64,000 bases of DNA from Bubalus kerabau (lineage: Eukaryota > Chordata > Mammalia > Artiodactyla > Bovidae), in the NCBI RefSeq assembly GCF_029407905.1, contig NC_073630.1, positions 46,773,001 through 46,837,000 on the forward strand, read 5' to 3'. How positions within the stretch are numbered: position 1 is the first letter of the stretch; every line of letters starts with the position of its first letter. A program made the position numbers and the translations under genes. A model generated the notes under the pieces. It was not told the DNA's origin, searched no databases, and saw only the letters and a program-made list of their open reading frames with translations. Shown here piece after piece: positions 44,330 through 56,529 of the stretch.

Positions 44330-44710
44330 TTGTTTTCCCGTTAAAATCCAGCTTAGATGAACAGTTTTTCCCTTTAGTGGCAAATTGTGGATTTTAACAT
44401 AAGCTAACTGTTTATAGGAAGCATATGAGAAAAGCTATCCTCTGTTATTGTTTAACTCTGTAAAGTATACAATAAACCATTTTCCCAATCAATTTCTATT
44501 TGACTCTAAACAAAGGGAAAATGGAGATGAATATAAACAAAAATCTATTAGTCAAATGCTAGTATTGCCTGTTTATAGCTTTAAGCATTTTCCCGTGTAT
44601 AAACATAAGAAAGTAAATTAACATTTTAAAGTGATTTCTGTATTGGGTTGTGTTTAATAACAAACCAGCAGAAAAAGGAGAATCTTACGATAAAAAAAGT
44701 CTGTAGATGT
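44330..44710. other. Repeat-free block, candidate conserved non-coding element
   Basis: AT-rich complex sequence with repeated TAAACA/TTTATAGC and CAAATTGTGG words and no repeat signature. By-eye call only. Confidence 0.25.
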
Positions 44711-45640
44711 TCTTTCAACCTTAAACTTAGCTAGCTATGAATCAGAGCTCAAGATGCAATACCCACATCCTTCCACTAGAGGGGTGAATTGTTCCTAATG
44801 AATAAGGCCTCACTGTTTGGGGAGGGGGAATACAGAGGGTTGATAACTTAACAGTACTCTGGGCTCAGAAGATACCCTTGGAGTATCTTTTGGATACTTG
44901 GAGTGGCTAAAAGCCACTTGGAGTGGCATTTACGATGGCATTCCTAGTCAGTGAAGCTAGCTATAGGATAAAGAGCTCTTGAAAAAAAGATTTTAAAAGG
45001 CAAGTCCTAAGTCGGACACGACTAATTGACTGACACACACGGAGATGAACATATACTTTATTTTGATATGAAATTATTTTGGCAACGAATGTAAAGAATT
45101 TGACCTCTATACCCAAGATGCAGCTGAAGAAGACAACTTGGCTGCCTGATGACACATGAAGATGGGGGCTGTGGGGTCACCACTGGATGATTCTGATATC
45201 TGAGGGGAGGCTCACTGAGAACCTCAAAACCTTTATGGATTCTACAATTATTTTGCAGCAGGAGAGTCATTACCATTTGTACACAAAACATGATTCATTA
45301 CAACAGCAGGTCCAGGTATATAGTCCAAGACTTTTGACTTTGTTTTTGAAGGCTGCAAAGGATGCCCCGCTAGAGAGTTTATACTCTATTCGCTACCGTG
45401 CTCCCCAGAGAGAAACCTCTGATGGCAGCATGCAAAATGTTGAAGAAAAGAAGTGCCATAATCTAAAGGTTTGGTTAAAAATGTGTATTAGTGTATCTTG
45501 ACAACCACTGTTTAAAAAGTAAAAAGCCAAAACCTAGTTTCTAATGTATAGACAAAAGCAGAAATGCTTGAAACAAATTTCAAGGTCTTCCCAATAGAGT
45601 GCTGTACGTTGGCTGGAGGTACACAAAACGTGTTGTTCTT
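44711..45640. other. Single-copy-like DNA, no gene seen
   Basis: A 35-base Bov/BovB tail remnant (AGTCGGACACGACTAATTGA) sits at about 45010-45042. A 104-codon plus frame (45187-45501) is unrecognised. Confidence 0.4.
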
Positions 45641-46090
45641 CAGCTGCTCAGTCGTGTCCAGTACTTTGCCACCGCCAGGACTGCAGCATGCCAGGCTTCC
45701 CGGTCCTTTACCGTCTCCCAGAGCTTGCTCAAACTCATGTGCATTGAGTTAGTGATGCTCATTTTCTGTCACCCCCTTTTCCTTTTGCCCTCAATCTCTC
45801 CCAACTTTAGAGTCTTTTCCAATTAGTTGGCAATAGGTGGCCAGATTATTGGAGCTTCAGCTTCAGCTCCAGTCCTTCCAATGAACATTCAGGGTTGATT
45901 TCCTTTAGGGTTGACTGGTTTGATCTCCTTGCTGTCCAAGGGACTCTCAAGAGTCTTCTCTAGCATCACAATTTGAAAGCATCAATTATTCAGCACTCAG
46001 CCTTCTTTATGGTCCAACTCTCACATCCATATATGACTACTGGAAAAGCCATAGCTTTGACTAGATGGACCTTTTTCACCAAAGTGATGT
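45641..46090 (-). mobile_element. BovB 3' fragment
   Basis: CAGCTGCTCAGTCGTGTCCAG to CACCAAAGTGATG is a diverged antisense BovB 3' end. C-terminal frame fragments are broken. Confidence 0.88.
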
Positions 46091-46354
46091 TGGCACAGAG
46101 TGTTAGTCATCCTTTTCACGTTCTGCTATTGAAAGAGATGCAGAGATATAAAAATTAACAATAGAAGGCAATTCAAAGGGGCATATTATTAAAAGAAAAA
46201 AATCAGATCAACTGTTCAGTTTATTCTCTAGTAGTTTTCAAACTTCATAAGCTTTTCTAAGGATCATTTCCTAAGAAAACCTCACATGAAATTGTCCATC
46301 AATGCACTATCCTACCTGTTGGCGGCATGGGATAGTTTCTGATACAAACCCCAA

Positions 46355-46480
46355 GTGGGGAAAGGAGTATAAGTTGGGAGATTGGGATTGACATATATAT
46401 ACACACCATGTATAAAATAGATAATTAATGAGAACCTACTGTATAGAACAAAGGGAAAGAAAGAAGGTACAATCTATTTG
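46355..46480 (+). mobile_element. Cetartiodactyl L1 3' fragment
   Basis: GTTGGGAGATTGGGATTGACA, TATATAAAATAGATAA-like and AACCTACTGTATAGAACAAAGG. Confidence 0.7.
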
Positions 46481-46529
46481 TAAGACATGTATAAAGTTAA
46501 CCTTAAAAATGCATTCCAGTATACATTAG

Positions 46530-46860
46530 GTGCAAACAAATACTGTTTGACTCCACTTACATGAGATACCTAGAATACTTGAATTTACAGAGTCAGAAAG
46601 TACCCTGGTAGATACCAGTGGCAGGACGGTGGGGGCAGTGGGGAGGGAGATGGGGACTCAGTGTTAAATGGGGACAGAGCTTCAGTTTAGGAAGTTGAAA
46701 ATCTTGGGAGATGGACGATGGTGAGAGTTGTCCAAAAATGTTAATGTACTTAGTGTCACTGAACTGTACAGCTAAATATGGTTAAAATAGTATGCTCTAT
46801 ATTATGTGACTTTTACCACAATAAAGAAAGCATTTAAAAGAAAGAAATAATAGCTGGCAC
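46530..46860 (+). mobile_element. L1M-type LINE 3' end
   Basis: TTGACTCCACTTACATGAG, CAGAGTCAGAAAGTA, TGTCACTGAACTGTACAGC and TTTTACCACAATAAAGAAAG, a well-known old L1 tail. Confidence 0.8.
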
Positions 46861-47874
46861 TTGGGGTAGCTTTTTTGTGTGTGTGACAACCACACACACA
46901 GAGCCAATCCTCATTATTCACAGACTTTTTACTTGGGAACTTGTCAACTTGTTAATATGTATTTGAATGCTCACAAGCAATACTCATGGCCTATTTTGGC
47001 CATTCATAATCCTGCACAAGGGGGTGAAAATGTGAGTTGCTTGAAGTCCCAAGCTAAACCTAACAAGGTGATGCTCTGCTTCCTTGTTTTAGCTCTCGTA
47101 CTATAAATGTATCCTTTCTGCGGTCTATTTAGGGCCATATTTTCCACATTTTTCAGTGCTTTTTTTTTTTAGTAATTTCACCATTTAAAATGGTCCCCAA
47201 GCATAGTACTATCTAGTGTTCTTGCACTTATATACAAGAAAAATGTGCTGTGCATTAGGGAGAAAATACACGTGTTAGATAAGGTTCATTCAGGCAGTTG
47301 GCTATGAGTTCAATGTTAATGAATCAACACTAGTATTGATAAGGTGTTTTTAAATACAAATACACATAAAATATGGTAATGTATTGATGGGTTGACCAGA
47401 GTCTCATAGGAACCTAACTTATTTCTCCAAGGAGCAGTAGTTTGTAATTCATTGATTCAGTTTTTGTGGAGACTTTATATTAGGAAATATCGACTGTGAA
47501 TAATGAAAGTCACCTGGAGAGAGAGAGAGAGAGAGAGAGAAAAGGAAAGGGAGAACAGAGAAAAGAATCATAAATGTGAATATTAAACTGGTATTAAAAT
47601 GTCTTTTGTTTTGGAACATTCATCTCTGCTGACAAAAGCATTTAATTTTTGCATTAGAATAAAAATCAACTGAAGTAGATCAAATACTCCACAACCCTAT
47701 GAGAAGAAAAAGCAACATGACAACAAAGGCTGGTTTGAAATCATTAACAGCAGTTCAGGGTCTATTTCATAGCCGACTATGAAGGAATTCCCTTAAATAA
47801 GAGTAGTGAAATGTCAGAGAAGAAAGAAGCTGAAACACATCAGCAATGATTAAAACTAGAAATGTGGTATCCTA
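46861..47874. other. Single-copy-like DNA, no gene seen
   Basis: Holds a T run (47160-47170) and the (GA)n below; otherwise nothing recognised. Confidence 0.4.
47516..47540. repeat. (GA)n microsatellite
   Basis: About 12 GA units followed by AAAAGGAAAGGGAG. Confidence 0.95.
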
Positions 47875-48440
47875 AGCATGAAATTAAAAGATGCTTACTC
47901 CTTGGAAGGAAAGTTATGACCAACCTAGATAGCGTATTGAAAAGCAGAGACATTACTTTGCCAACAAAGGTCCTTCTAGTCGAGGCTATGGTTTTTCCAG
48001 TGGTCATGTATGGATGTGAGAGTTGGACTATAAAGAAAGGTGAGCGCTGAAGAACTGATGCTTTTGAACTGTGGTGTTGGAGAAGACTCTTGAGAGTCCC
48101 TCGGACTGCAAGGAAATCCAACCAGTCCATTCTGAAGGAGATCAGCCCTGGGATTTCTTTGGAAGGAATGGTGCTAAAGCTGAAACTCCAGTACTTTGTC
48201 CACCTCATGCAAAGAGTTGATTCATTGGAAAAGACTCTGATGCTGGGAGGGATTGAGGCCAGGAGGAGAAGGGGATGACAGAGGATGAGATGGCTGGATG
48301 GCATCACTGACTCAATGGACATGAGTCTGAGTGAACTCCGGGAGTTGGTGATGGACACATAGGCCTGGCGTGCTGCGATTCATGGGGTTGCAAAGAGTCG
48401 GACACGACTGAGCGACTCAACTGAACTGAACTGAACTGAA
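47875..48440 (+). mobile_element. BovB 3' fragment
   Basis: GCATGAAATTAAAAGATGCTT to the CTGAACTGAACTGAACTGAA tail. Low divergence from the BovB consensus; one stop (TGA at the CGC of an R-rich segment, about 48047) interrupts the frame. Confidence 0.92.
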
Positions 48441-48474
48441 GGATGTGTCTTCCAACAGTAGAGACAAACTCCAG

Positions 48475-48645
48475 GTTGAACTGAATTCCATCCCAGCACT
48501 GCCAGTTACTACAAACTTGATCTTGAGTGACAGATATAAAATCTTTAGCCTCAGTTTCTTCATATGATAAATGAAAATAATAAGATACTACTCAGGTAGT
48601 TTCTGTGAAGCTTATATGATTTTTGTAACACACCTCACATAAGGA
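48475..48645 (+). mobile_element. MIR SINE
   Basis: ATCCCAGCACTGCCAGTTACT, TTAGCCTCAGTTTCTTCATATG and GTGAAGCTTATATG, sense MIR. Confidence 0.75.
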
Positions 48646-49348
48646 TCATTTTATTTAAAAGCATTGTTTCTCTTTTTTCCTATTTCCTAATATAATATTT
48701 TTCATGTCTCATATTTGAAGAAAATGAGACCATAATTGAAAACATTTTATTTAGGGAAAGTTATTTAAGGTGTCCAGCCTTCAACCAGGTCTGCAGTAAT
48801 TCCCTGCAGTTCCTATGTAGTCTTCCCTCAGCTCCCGTACCCATCTCCTACAATAGCTATCTGCAACTAACTCCAATTTCCTCATGCTTCTTTTCTACCA
48901 CTTCCTCTGTTCCTCTTTATAGATAGACTGGATGCCTACTTCAGTGAAAGTAAAGACTCTCAGAAGAAAATTCCCTCAGCTTTCCCTGCCTCACCTCTTC
49001 TGAACAAATTATATGCATTCACCCCCATCATTTGGTATATACCTTTTATTAGGTTCTGGCCAATTTATGGAGTGGTATGCTAAGGGCTTCTCATATTCAT
49101 CTTATTTAATCCACACAATACCTCTTCTTAGTAGTTATCACCCTCAGTACTCCAAGTGTGCTAAGTTGAGGAAGATTCTAAGTTAAATTGGAGGACAAAG
49201 TAAAGGAGGTCTGTGATAAATTACTATGCATGCTGTGGGCACAAGAAGAGGTTTTGGTAGTCCTTTCATTAGACATTTGGCATCTCTATTCTTGCCAATG
49301 TTTCTGTCTCCTAATAGGACATTTTCTCTCTGAAAAAAATAAAAAAAA
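48646..49348. other. Single-copy-like DNA with weak MIR trace
   Basis: About 49085-49180 may be antisense MIR. No gene. Confidence 0.4.
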
Positions 49349-49350
49349 GT

Positions 49351-49561
49351 TAAAGTGTTAGTCACTCAGTCATGTCCAACTCTTTGTGATCCCATGAACT
49401 GTAGCCCGTCAGGCTCCTCTGTCCATAAGAATACTGGAGTAGGTAGCCATTCCCTTCTCCAGGGGATCGTCCTGACCCAGGGATCAAACCTGGGTCGGAC
49501 CAAACCTGGGTCCCCTGAATTGCAGGCAGACTCTTTAGTGTCTGAGCCACCAGGGAAACCC
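49351..49561 (-). mobile_element. Bov-tA SINE
   Basis: On minus, GGTTTCCCTGGTGGCTCAG head and body, with an internal local duplication (AAACCTGGGTCGGACC / AAACCTGGGTCCCC, 49486-49516). Confidence 0.9.
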
Positions 49562-49789
49562 TTTGCTCTCTGCTTGTTCCTTAAATGTTGGTGTTAGCCA
49601 GTGTCACATACTAACCATATGCATTTTCACTGTATGTTTTCCCCAACTTTGACTGTTTCCATTCTTATAGCATCACTTCCTCCTGTGAGGGCAGATTCTA
49701 TTTCTACATCTTTGGATCTAGCTTCTTTTCCTCTTAGGCCAGCTCTCTAATTCCATGTGAATTTTCCACAGGCATATGATGCTCAATAT

Positions 49790-50540
49790 ATCCAAAACTG
49801 CATTCACAGTTTGACTTTATGAGCCTTAACTTTCCCTCTCTGACTACCACCTCAGTTGCATCAGTTGACTCAATCACCAATGCCAGACACTGGAGTCATT
49901 CTCAAATTCTAACTTTCCCATTACCCTGCAGAGTCAATCACTCAAAAAATTCCTGTTGATTTGACCCACACAATATCTCTGAAATCTGTCCTTTCTCTTC
50001 TTTTTCTCTACCATTAGCTTAGTTCAGATTCATATAAATTCTATATGAATTCAGAAACTGGATTACTGCCACAGGCTTCTAATGGGTCTCCTAGCTTTTT
50101 ATCTTGATCCCTGCAATCCATTCTCCCCAGTGCTGTCAAACGTGAATCTTTCTGAAACAGAAATCTGATCATATCACTGCTCTGCTTAACTTCCCACAAT
50201 GCCTCTTTATGACTTGCCCAAAGGAGCATCTCCTTGACTTAGCTCATAAAAATCTTTCTGGGCTGTCCCTTGCCTGCCTCTCCAGGCTTTCTTCTCACCA
50301 TTTGCCCCTAATGCTCACTCTTTTACTTTAGGCACATCTGACCGCTTTCAACTCTTTAAACATGATAAGATACTCTTGCCTCCAAGCCTCTGTACTGGTA
50401 ATTCGCCCTTCCTGGAACCCTCTATCTTTTGCTTATCTAGCTAACCTCTTCGTACTTTCAAAAATGCAACTCAGATACCACCTACACAGGGAATTATCTT
50501 TAAACAAAGCCCTTTATGATATGTCTTAATTATTTCCATA
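49790..50540 (+). mobile_element. L2 LINE, about 750 bp, sense
   Basis: CTAATGGGTCTCCTAGC, ATCCATTCTCCCCAGTGCTG, ATCTGATCATATCACTGCTC, CTTGCCTGCCTCTCCAGG, CTTCCTGGAACCCTCTATC and AACTCAGATACCACCT follow the classical L2 3' third in order. Ancient and inactive. Confidence 0.8.
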
Positions 50541-50558
50541 ATATCCTACTCTTAACTT

Positions 50559-50778
50559 CCATGTGTGCATGCATACTCAGTCATTTTAGTCGTGTCTGAC
50601 TCTTTGTGACCCTATGGACTGTAGCCAGCCAGGCTCCTCTATCCATGGGATTCTCCTGGCAGGAGTACAAGAGTGGGTTGCCATGCCTTCCTCCAGAGGA
50701 TCTTCCTGACCCAGAGATTGAATCTGGGTTCCCTGCATTGCAGGTGGATTCTTTACCTCTGAGCCACTGGGGAAGCTC
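50559..50778 (-). mobile_element. Bov-tA SINE
   Basis: TSD CTTAACTT at 50551-50558 and 50779-50786 brackets a head-plus-body Bov-tA, antisense. Confidence 0.92.
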
Positions 50779-50789
50779 CTTAACTTATA

Positions 50790-50812
50790 CACACACACAC
50801 ACACACACACAC
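50790..50812. repeat. (CA)n microsatellite
   Basis: About 12 CA units just right of the SINE. Confidence 0.95.
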
Positions 50813-50910
50813 ATTTAAATTAAATTTAAATTATAGTATTTTAATTAAATTATAGTTCATTTTTTAAAGTATAGTTCATTTACAATGTTGTATAACTTTC
50901 TTATAGCACT
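50813..50910 (-). mobile_element. L1 3' trace, AT-rich
   Basis: TATAGTTCATTTACAATGTTG matches the antisense artiodactyl L1 3' UTR. Confidence 0.5.
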
Positions 50911-50929
50911 TAACACATTGTTTGGCAAT

Positions 50930-51460
50930 GGTCTATTCACTTATCTGTCTGTCTCTGAGTTCACTCAGAAGCAGATGCTGACATAGAGTTTGAGTATAAA
51001 CAGTTTATTATGAAGCTGAGTCCAGGCAACTCTGGTAGGAGAGTGGAGAAATGAGTAAGGGGAGGGAAGAAAGCCAATAAAATGTGCATCATCATGCAAG
51101 TTACCAATTGGCAACATAAATCATCTGAGGAACTCTGGGAATCAATGTCAAACATAGGTCTCATAGTTTTTTCAAATGCAGAGTGAGGAGTTGGGTTACT
51201 TATGCACCTATATTCACTTGTCACTGGTTTGAGGGAACTGTTGCTACTGGTGTGAGGGTATTGGAGGGAAGTAGATAACTCTGGGATAACATCAGTCTGC
51301 TGTGTACACAAGTACTTAGCAAAAAGATGATGATAGCATGAGTCAGAAGTCAGGCTTGTGTGCATAGAAATGTAGGACCTGATTGCATATGATGCAGAAA
51401 CTGACAAGCCACAAAACTGTCTCACCTAGCTGTGCAACAATCTACTTGAGAGCTAGGACC
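50930..51460. repeat. Probable old LTR-like repeat, unassigned
   Basis: ACTCAGAAGCAGATGCTGACA, GTATAAACAGTTTATTATG and TAGGAGAGTGGAGAAATGAG resemble the start of a mammalian repeat that I cannot name. A 154-codon minus frame (50961-51425) has no domain and looks like chance. Confidence 0.4.
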
Positions 51461-52024
51461 AGAAAGCTGAATGCTTGATGTTACAATATTAACTTCTGCA
51501 ATATAGCAGATGCAGTAAAACTAAGTACATATTGTAAACCATTTTTTTCTGACTTCAAATTCTGAATTCCTTTGCCTGCACCAAGAGCCACCCATCCCAA
51601 CACTAAATAGAAGAGAGAATGAAAATGAAGAATGTAAAGATAAGCTCACTCCATAAAACACATACACTGGTGCTTTAGGGATACTAAAATGTGCTCAGAA
51701 AAATTTCAGTTCAACTTAATTATGTGTAAAGAGCTAGGTTCTTCCCTGTGGGATCACAAGGATTAAGAGCCAGCTTCACCTTTGAGTATCTCACAATCAT
51801 TAATGAGCATTTGTATTTATATATATGAGTGGGTAAATACGTGTGTGTGTGGTGGTAGAATAGGCAGACATGCCAGTTCAAGAAAATTTTCAAGAAAAGA
51901 ATGCACACTCTACAATCCAATTTTTTTTTATTTTTATCTTTTACTGCTTCACCATGGCCATAAACCCTTTTCTGGGATGAAATTGCTTATCAGGTTTAAG
52001 CCATAGTACAGCAAAAAGGGCAAT
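51461..52024. other. Unassigned DNA
   Basis: Nothing recognised. Confidence 0.4.
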
Positions 52025-52200
52025 CAATCAGGTGTCAAAAGCCGTGGATTCTATGCCTGACTTTGCATCAAGCTACCATGTGACTTTGGATTAATACTGA
52101 TTCTCCTGGCCTCAGTCTCCTTATCCACAGAATGGAGTGGTGGTGAAGGGACTTTATTATGTGAGGAACTCCTAAGTTGCCTTCCAAACTTACAGCTGCC
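52025..52200 (+). mobile_element. MIR SINE
   Basis: ATTCTATGCCTGACTTTGC, CATGTGACTTTGGATTAATAC, GGCCTCAGTCTCCTTATCCAC, sense MIR. Confidence 0.75.
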
Positions 52201-52671
52201 ATGCCATGCCTTAAAACAAGCTGCAAGTCAGGCAGTATCAAGTGAATATTTTTTCATTTCTTTTTTCCAAATTAGTTTTGTGACAGTTTAGTATTTACTT
52301 TTTCAAAGAATCTTTGCATTTTCCTTGTAATGATTAAAAGTAACTCATTGATATTCCAAACAGGGCTTTTGTTAAGCTTTTGTTTCACAATATGACCTCT
52401 TGCACATTAATAGTCAGAAAACTAAGACTTAAATAAATAGAAATTACTGTTTGTCCCAAGGATTAAAGGAGAACAAGTTTGTTATTGTCAAATAGTTTTC
52501 ACAAAGAATATTAGAAGGCCATGCATAAGCTTTAAATAGGACAGAACAAATTCAATTTTCCAGATTAAGCCCTCAGAACAGAAAGTTTTATGTATAAATA
52601 ACATACATTTTAAAGGTGCATATACTAACTTATAATTAATTATGTATATATTTACATAGAGAAACTCAAGT
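52201..52671. other. Unassigned AT-rich DNA
   Basis: Nothing recognised. Confidence 0.4.
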
Positions 52672-54425
52672 AAGACAGTAGGTGTTGTGAGAGGGCATCA
52701 GAGGTCAGACACACTGAAACCATAATCACAGAAAACTAGTCAATCTGATCACATGGACCACAGCCTTGTCTAACTCAATGAAACCAAGCCATGCCATGTG
52801 GCAGGACCCAAGACGGACGGGTCATGGTGGAGAGGTCTGACAGAATGTGGTCCACTGGAGAAGGGAATGGCAAACCACTTCAGTATTCTTGCCTTGAGAG
52901 CCCCATGAACAGTATGAAAAGGCAAAATGATAGGATACTCAAAGAGGAACTCCCCAGGTCAGTAAGTGCCCAATATGCTGTTGAAGATCAGTGGAGAAAT
53001 AATTCCAGAAAGAATGAAGGGATGGAGCCAAAGCAAAAACAATATCCAGTTGTGGGTGTGACTGGTGATAGAAGCAAGGTCTGATACTGTACAGAACAAT
53101 ATTGCATAGGAACCTGGAATGTTAGGTCCATTAATCAAGGCAAATTGGAAGTGGTCAAACAGGAGATGGCAAGAGTGAACGTCAACATTCTAGGAATCAG
53201 TGAACTAAAATGGACTGGAATGGGTGAATTTAACTAAGATGACCATTATATCTACTACTGCGGGCAGGAATCCCTTAGAAGAAATGGAGTAGCCATCATG
53301 GTCAACAAAAGAGTCCAAAATGCAGTACTTTGATGTGATCTCAAAAACAACAGAATGATCTCTATTCGTTTCCAAGGCAAAACATTCAGTATCACGGTAA
53401 TCCAAGCCTATGCCAAAGTCAGTAATGCTGAAGATGCTAAAATTGAACAGTTCTATGAAGACCTACAAGACCTTTTAGAACTAACACCCCCCAAAAAATG
53501 TCCTTTTCATTACAGGCTAATAGAATGCAAAAGTAGGAAGAAACACCCGGAGTAACAGGCAAATTTGGCCTTGGAGTACAGAATGAAACAGGGCAAAGGC
53601 TAAAATAGAGTTTTGCCAAGAGAACGCACTGGTCATAGCAAACACCCTCTTTCAACAATACAAGAGAAGGCTCTACACATGGACATCACCAGAAGGTGAA
53701 CACTGAAATCAGACTGATTATATTCTTGGCAGCCAAAGATGGAGAAGCTCTATACAGTAAGCAAAATCAAGACTGGGAGCTGACTGGCTTGGATCATGAA
53801 CCCCTTATTGCCAAATTCAGACTTAAATGGAAGAAAGTAGGGAAAAACAACAGACCATTCAGATGGTGACTGCAGCCATGAAATTAAAAGACGCTTACTC
53901 CTTAGAAGAAAAGTTATGACCAACCTAGATAGCATATGCAAAAGCAGAGACATTACTTTGCCAACAAAGGTCCGTCTAGTCAAGGCTATGGTTTTTCCTG
54001 TGGTCATGTATGGATGTGAGAGTTGGACTGTGAAGAAGGCTGAGCGCCGAAGAATTGATGCTTTTGAACTGTGGTGTTGGAGAAGACTCTTGAGAGTCCC
54101 TTGGACTGCAAGGAGATCCAACCAGTCCATTCTGAAGGAGATCAGCCCTGGGATTTCTTTGGAAGGAATGATGCTAAAGCTGAAACTCCAGTACTTTGGC
54201 ACCTCATGAGAAGAGTTGACTCATTGGAAAAGACTCTGATGCTGGGAGGTTTGGGGGCAGGAGGAGAAGGGGACGACAGAGGATGAGATGGCTGGATGGC
54301 ATCACCCGCTTGATGGACATGAGTTTGGGTAAACTCTGGGAGTTAGTGATGGACAGGGAGGCCTGGTGTGCTGCAATTCATGGGGTCGCAAAGAGTCAGA
54401 CATGACTGAGCCACTGAACTGAACT
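52672..54425 (+). mobile_element. BovB LINE with intact 5' region but large internal deletion
   Basis: This is the only BovB here with its 5' region: leader (CAGTAGGTGTTGTGAGAGGG), then the apurinic-type endonuclease (block ILGISELKWTGMGEF at about 53190-53230; IQAYAKVSNAED at about 53402-53437). At 53860-53862 the sequence jumps from CAGACCATTCAG to ATGGTGACTGCAGCC, removing the linker and nearly the whole RT (about 1.5 kb of the usual element), then continues to the 3' tail. Endonuclease frame has several stops and shifts. Confidence 0.9.
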
Positions 54426-54562
54426 GTTATTTATACAGTATATAATAAAATAATGCATATATATGTAAATAAATATTCATACAAGATGAATATTTTAGGG
54501 ACTCAAATATGGCCTGTTATATTTGTCTGGCTTATTTCAGATCCTTGAATAGTAATAAATGT

Positions 54563-54876
54563 CTTCTGAAGGAGATCAGCCCTGGGATTTCTTTGGAAGG
54601 AATGATGCTAAAGCTGAAACTCCAGTACTTTGGCTACCTCATGCGAAGGGTTGACTCATTGGAAAAGACTCTGATGCTGGGAGGGATTGGGGGCAGGAGG
54701 AGAAGGGGATGACAGAGGATGAGATGGCTGGATGGCATCACCGACTCGATTGACGTGAGTCTGATTGAACTCCGGGAGTTGGTGATGGACAGGGAGTCCT
54801 GGCATGCTGCGATTCATGGGGTCACAAAGAGTTGGACATGACTGAGCGACTGAACTGAACTGAAATGAACTGAAGC
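54563..54876 (+). mobile_element. BovB 3' fragment
   Basis: CTGAAGGAGATCAGCCCTGG to GAACTGAACTGAAATGAAC. Close to the BovB consensus. It lies only 140 bp after the previous BovB end. Confidence 0.92.
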
Positions 54877-54927
54877 TCACAAAAATATTGTTGATAATTG
54901 ACAATTTTTTTTTTTTTCTGGTATTAG

Positions 54928-55145
54928 AGGCATGTACTCAGTCATGTCTGACTCTTTGCAACCCCGGGGAATACCGCCTACCTGGCTCCGCTGTCCGTGG
55001 AATTTTTCAGCCAAGAATACTGGAATGGGTTGCCATTTCCTACTCCAGGGAATTTTCCTGACCCAGGGATAGAACTCGTGTCTCTTGCCACTCCTGCTTT
55101 GGCAGGCAGATCATTTACCACTGGTGCCACCTGGGATACCCTCTT
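54928..55145 (-). mobile_element. Bov-tA SINE
   Basis: TSD GTATTAG at 54921-54927 and 55146-55152; on minus, GGTATCCCAGGTGGCACCAG head and body. Confidence 0.9.
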
Positions 55146-55152
55146 GTATTAG

Positions 55153-55889
55153 GAATAATCCCTCCCCCCAAAAAAAATCCCTTTAGGTAATAAGTTCACA
55201 ACGGTTTAATTTCTCAGAATTTGGAGTTGAAAACAACTCAAAAAAAAAAAAAAAAAAAGCATTAGTTCCCAGAATAACAGAATGCATAAATGTGGCTAGA
55301 AATATTGAAATTATTTATATATATTATATATTTCATATATATTTTATATGCATTTTGATGTATGTATGTTATTAAAAGTGTATTAGAGGTCTTAAGATTG
55401 CTTTCACGTAAGCATCAATCTTATGCAGATTCTGTCTCTGCAAACTGTTTTCTAAAGTTTGTATTTGTTTCTCAGATATGCTCAATGACTATTATGTTTG
55501 AATTGTGTTTCTGTCTGATAAACTGATGTGTAGGGTCCATCACCAGAAGCTGATATGTACTCTGGTCCTTTGGCAGAGAGAGCCCCGTCTAGGAAAAAGA
55601 AAGTTTGGGAGAACATAAAACTGGCTGCTGAGGCACTAAGTTCTGCCTTGGACTCTAGAATTCTGTTTAAGCCTTAGGAGAGAAGACATACAGACAGAAA
55701 TCTAAGACAATCTTTTCAAATGCTGTTTCTTCTATTGAGAAGATCCCCTTCTACAAAATTCGTGATCCTTCATGTCTTAGGTAAAATTATGAATAATTCA
55801 GGTTTAAGCTCTTGGGATCTCTTCCTGTAGGAAACATTCACCTACAGCCTTCCCAACTTCTGATCATAATAGGTATTTATATTACTCAC
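55153..55889. other. Unassigned DNA with (A)n
   Basis: A-run at 55239-55258 and AT-rich 55313-55350. No gene. Confidence 0.45.
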
Positions 55890-56100
55890 AGGGCTTCCTG
55901 GGTAGCTCAAATGGTAAAGAATCTGCCTGCAATGTGGGAGATCTGGGTTCAATCCCTGTGTCAGGAAGATCCGCTGGAGAAGAAAATGGCAACCCACTCC
56001 AGTATTCGTGCCTGGAGAATCTCCAAGGGCAGAGGAGCCTGGTGGGCTACAGTCCATGGGGTTGCAAAGAGTTGGACATGACTGAGCAACTAAGCACATA
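55890..56100 (+). mobile_element. Bov-tA SINE
   Basis: GGGCTTCCTGGGTAGCTCAAA head, body, GAGCAACTAAGCACATA tail. Confidence 0.92.
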
Positions 56101-56529
56101 CTATTTCACTTTATAACTTCCCACTCTTCATCACATTGATGACTATTACTGTCTTTCTCCATGACAGCAGCAACCAGACTTATCTTCTTCCCCAGTGTAT
56201 TCTCAGAATCCAACATGATGCTAAATTATGTTTGTTGAATGTGTGATAAATAGTCTAAACCTGGTCCGAAGAGAAAAGCCTATGAACTTAATATTTACTT
56301 AATCTTTGAACATTTCAAAAGTAAAGAGGTTGTTAATTTGTAAATCATTTTGATTTTGAATATTTTATAGTATTAGAAAGCAAAGGAAAATATAAAACAA
56401 GACCATCAGGAAATAAATTTTACAACAATTTAATTGGCAAAAAGTAAAAGTTTGAGAATGTCAAGTGTCAGATAGATTATAAATCAACATGATCTCAAAC
56501 ACATTGCTCACACAGACATATTGGAAGAC
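56101..56529. other. Unassigned AT-rich DNA
   Basis: Nothing recognised. Confidence 0.4.

Noticed and set aside
45010..45042. Short Bov tail as a separate SINE
   Set aside because: Only about 35 bases match and no body or TSD is visible, so it is mentioned only as a trace.
50961..51425. 154-codon minus frame outside clear SINE/LINE
   Set aside because: Serine/threonine/histidine-rich with no domain, sits in a probable old repeat, and has no start context, splice or polyA support.
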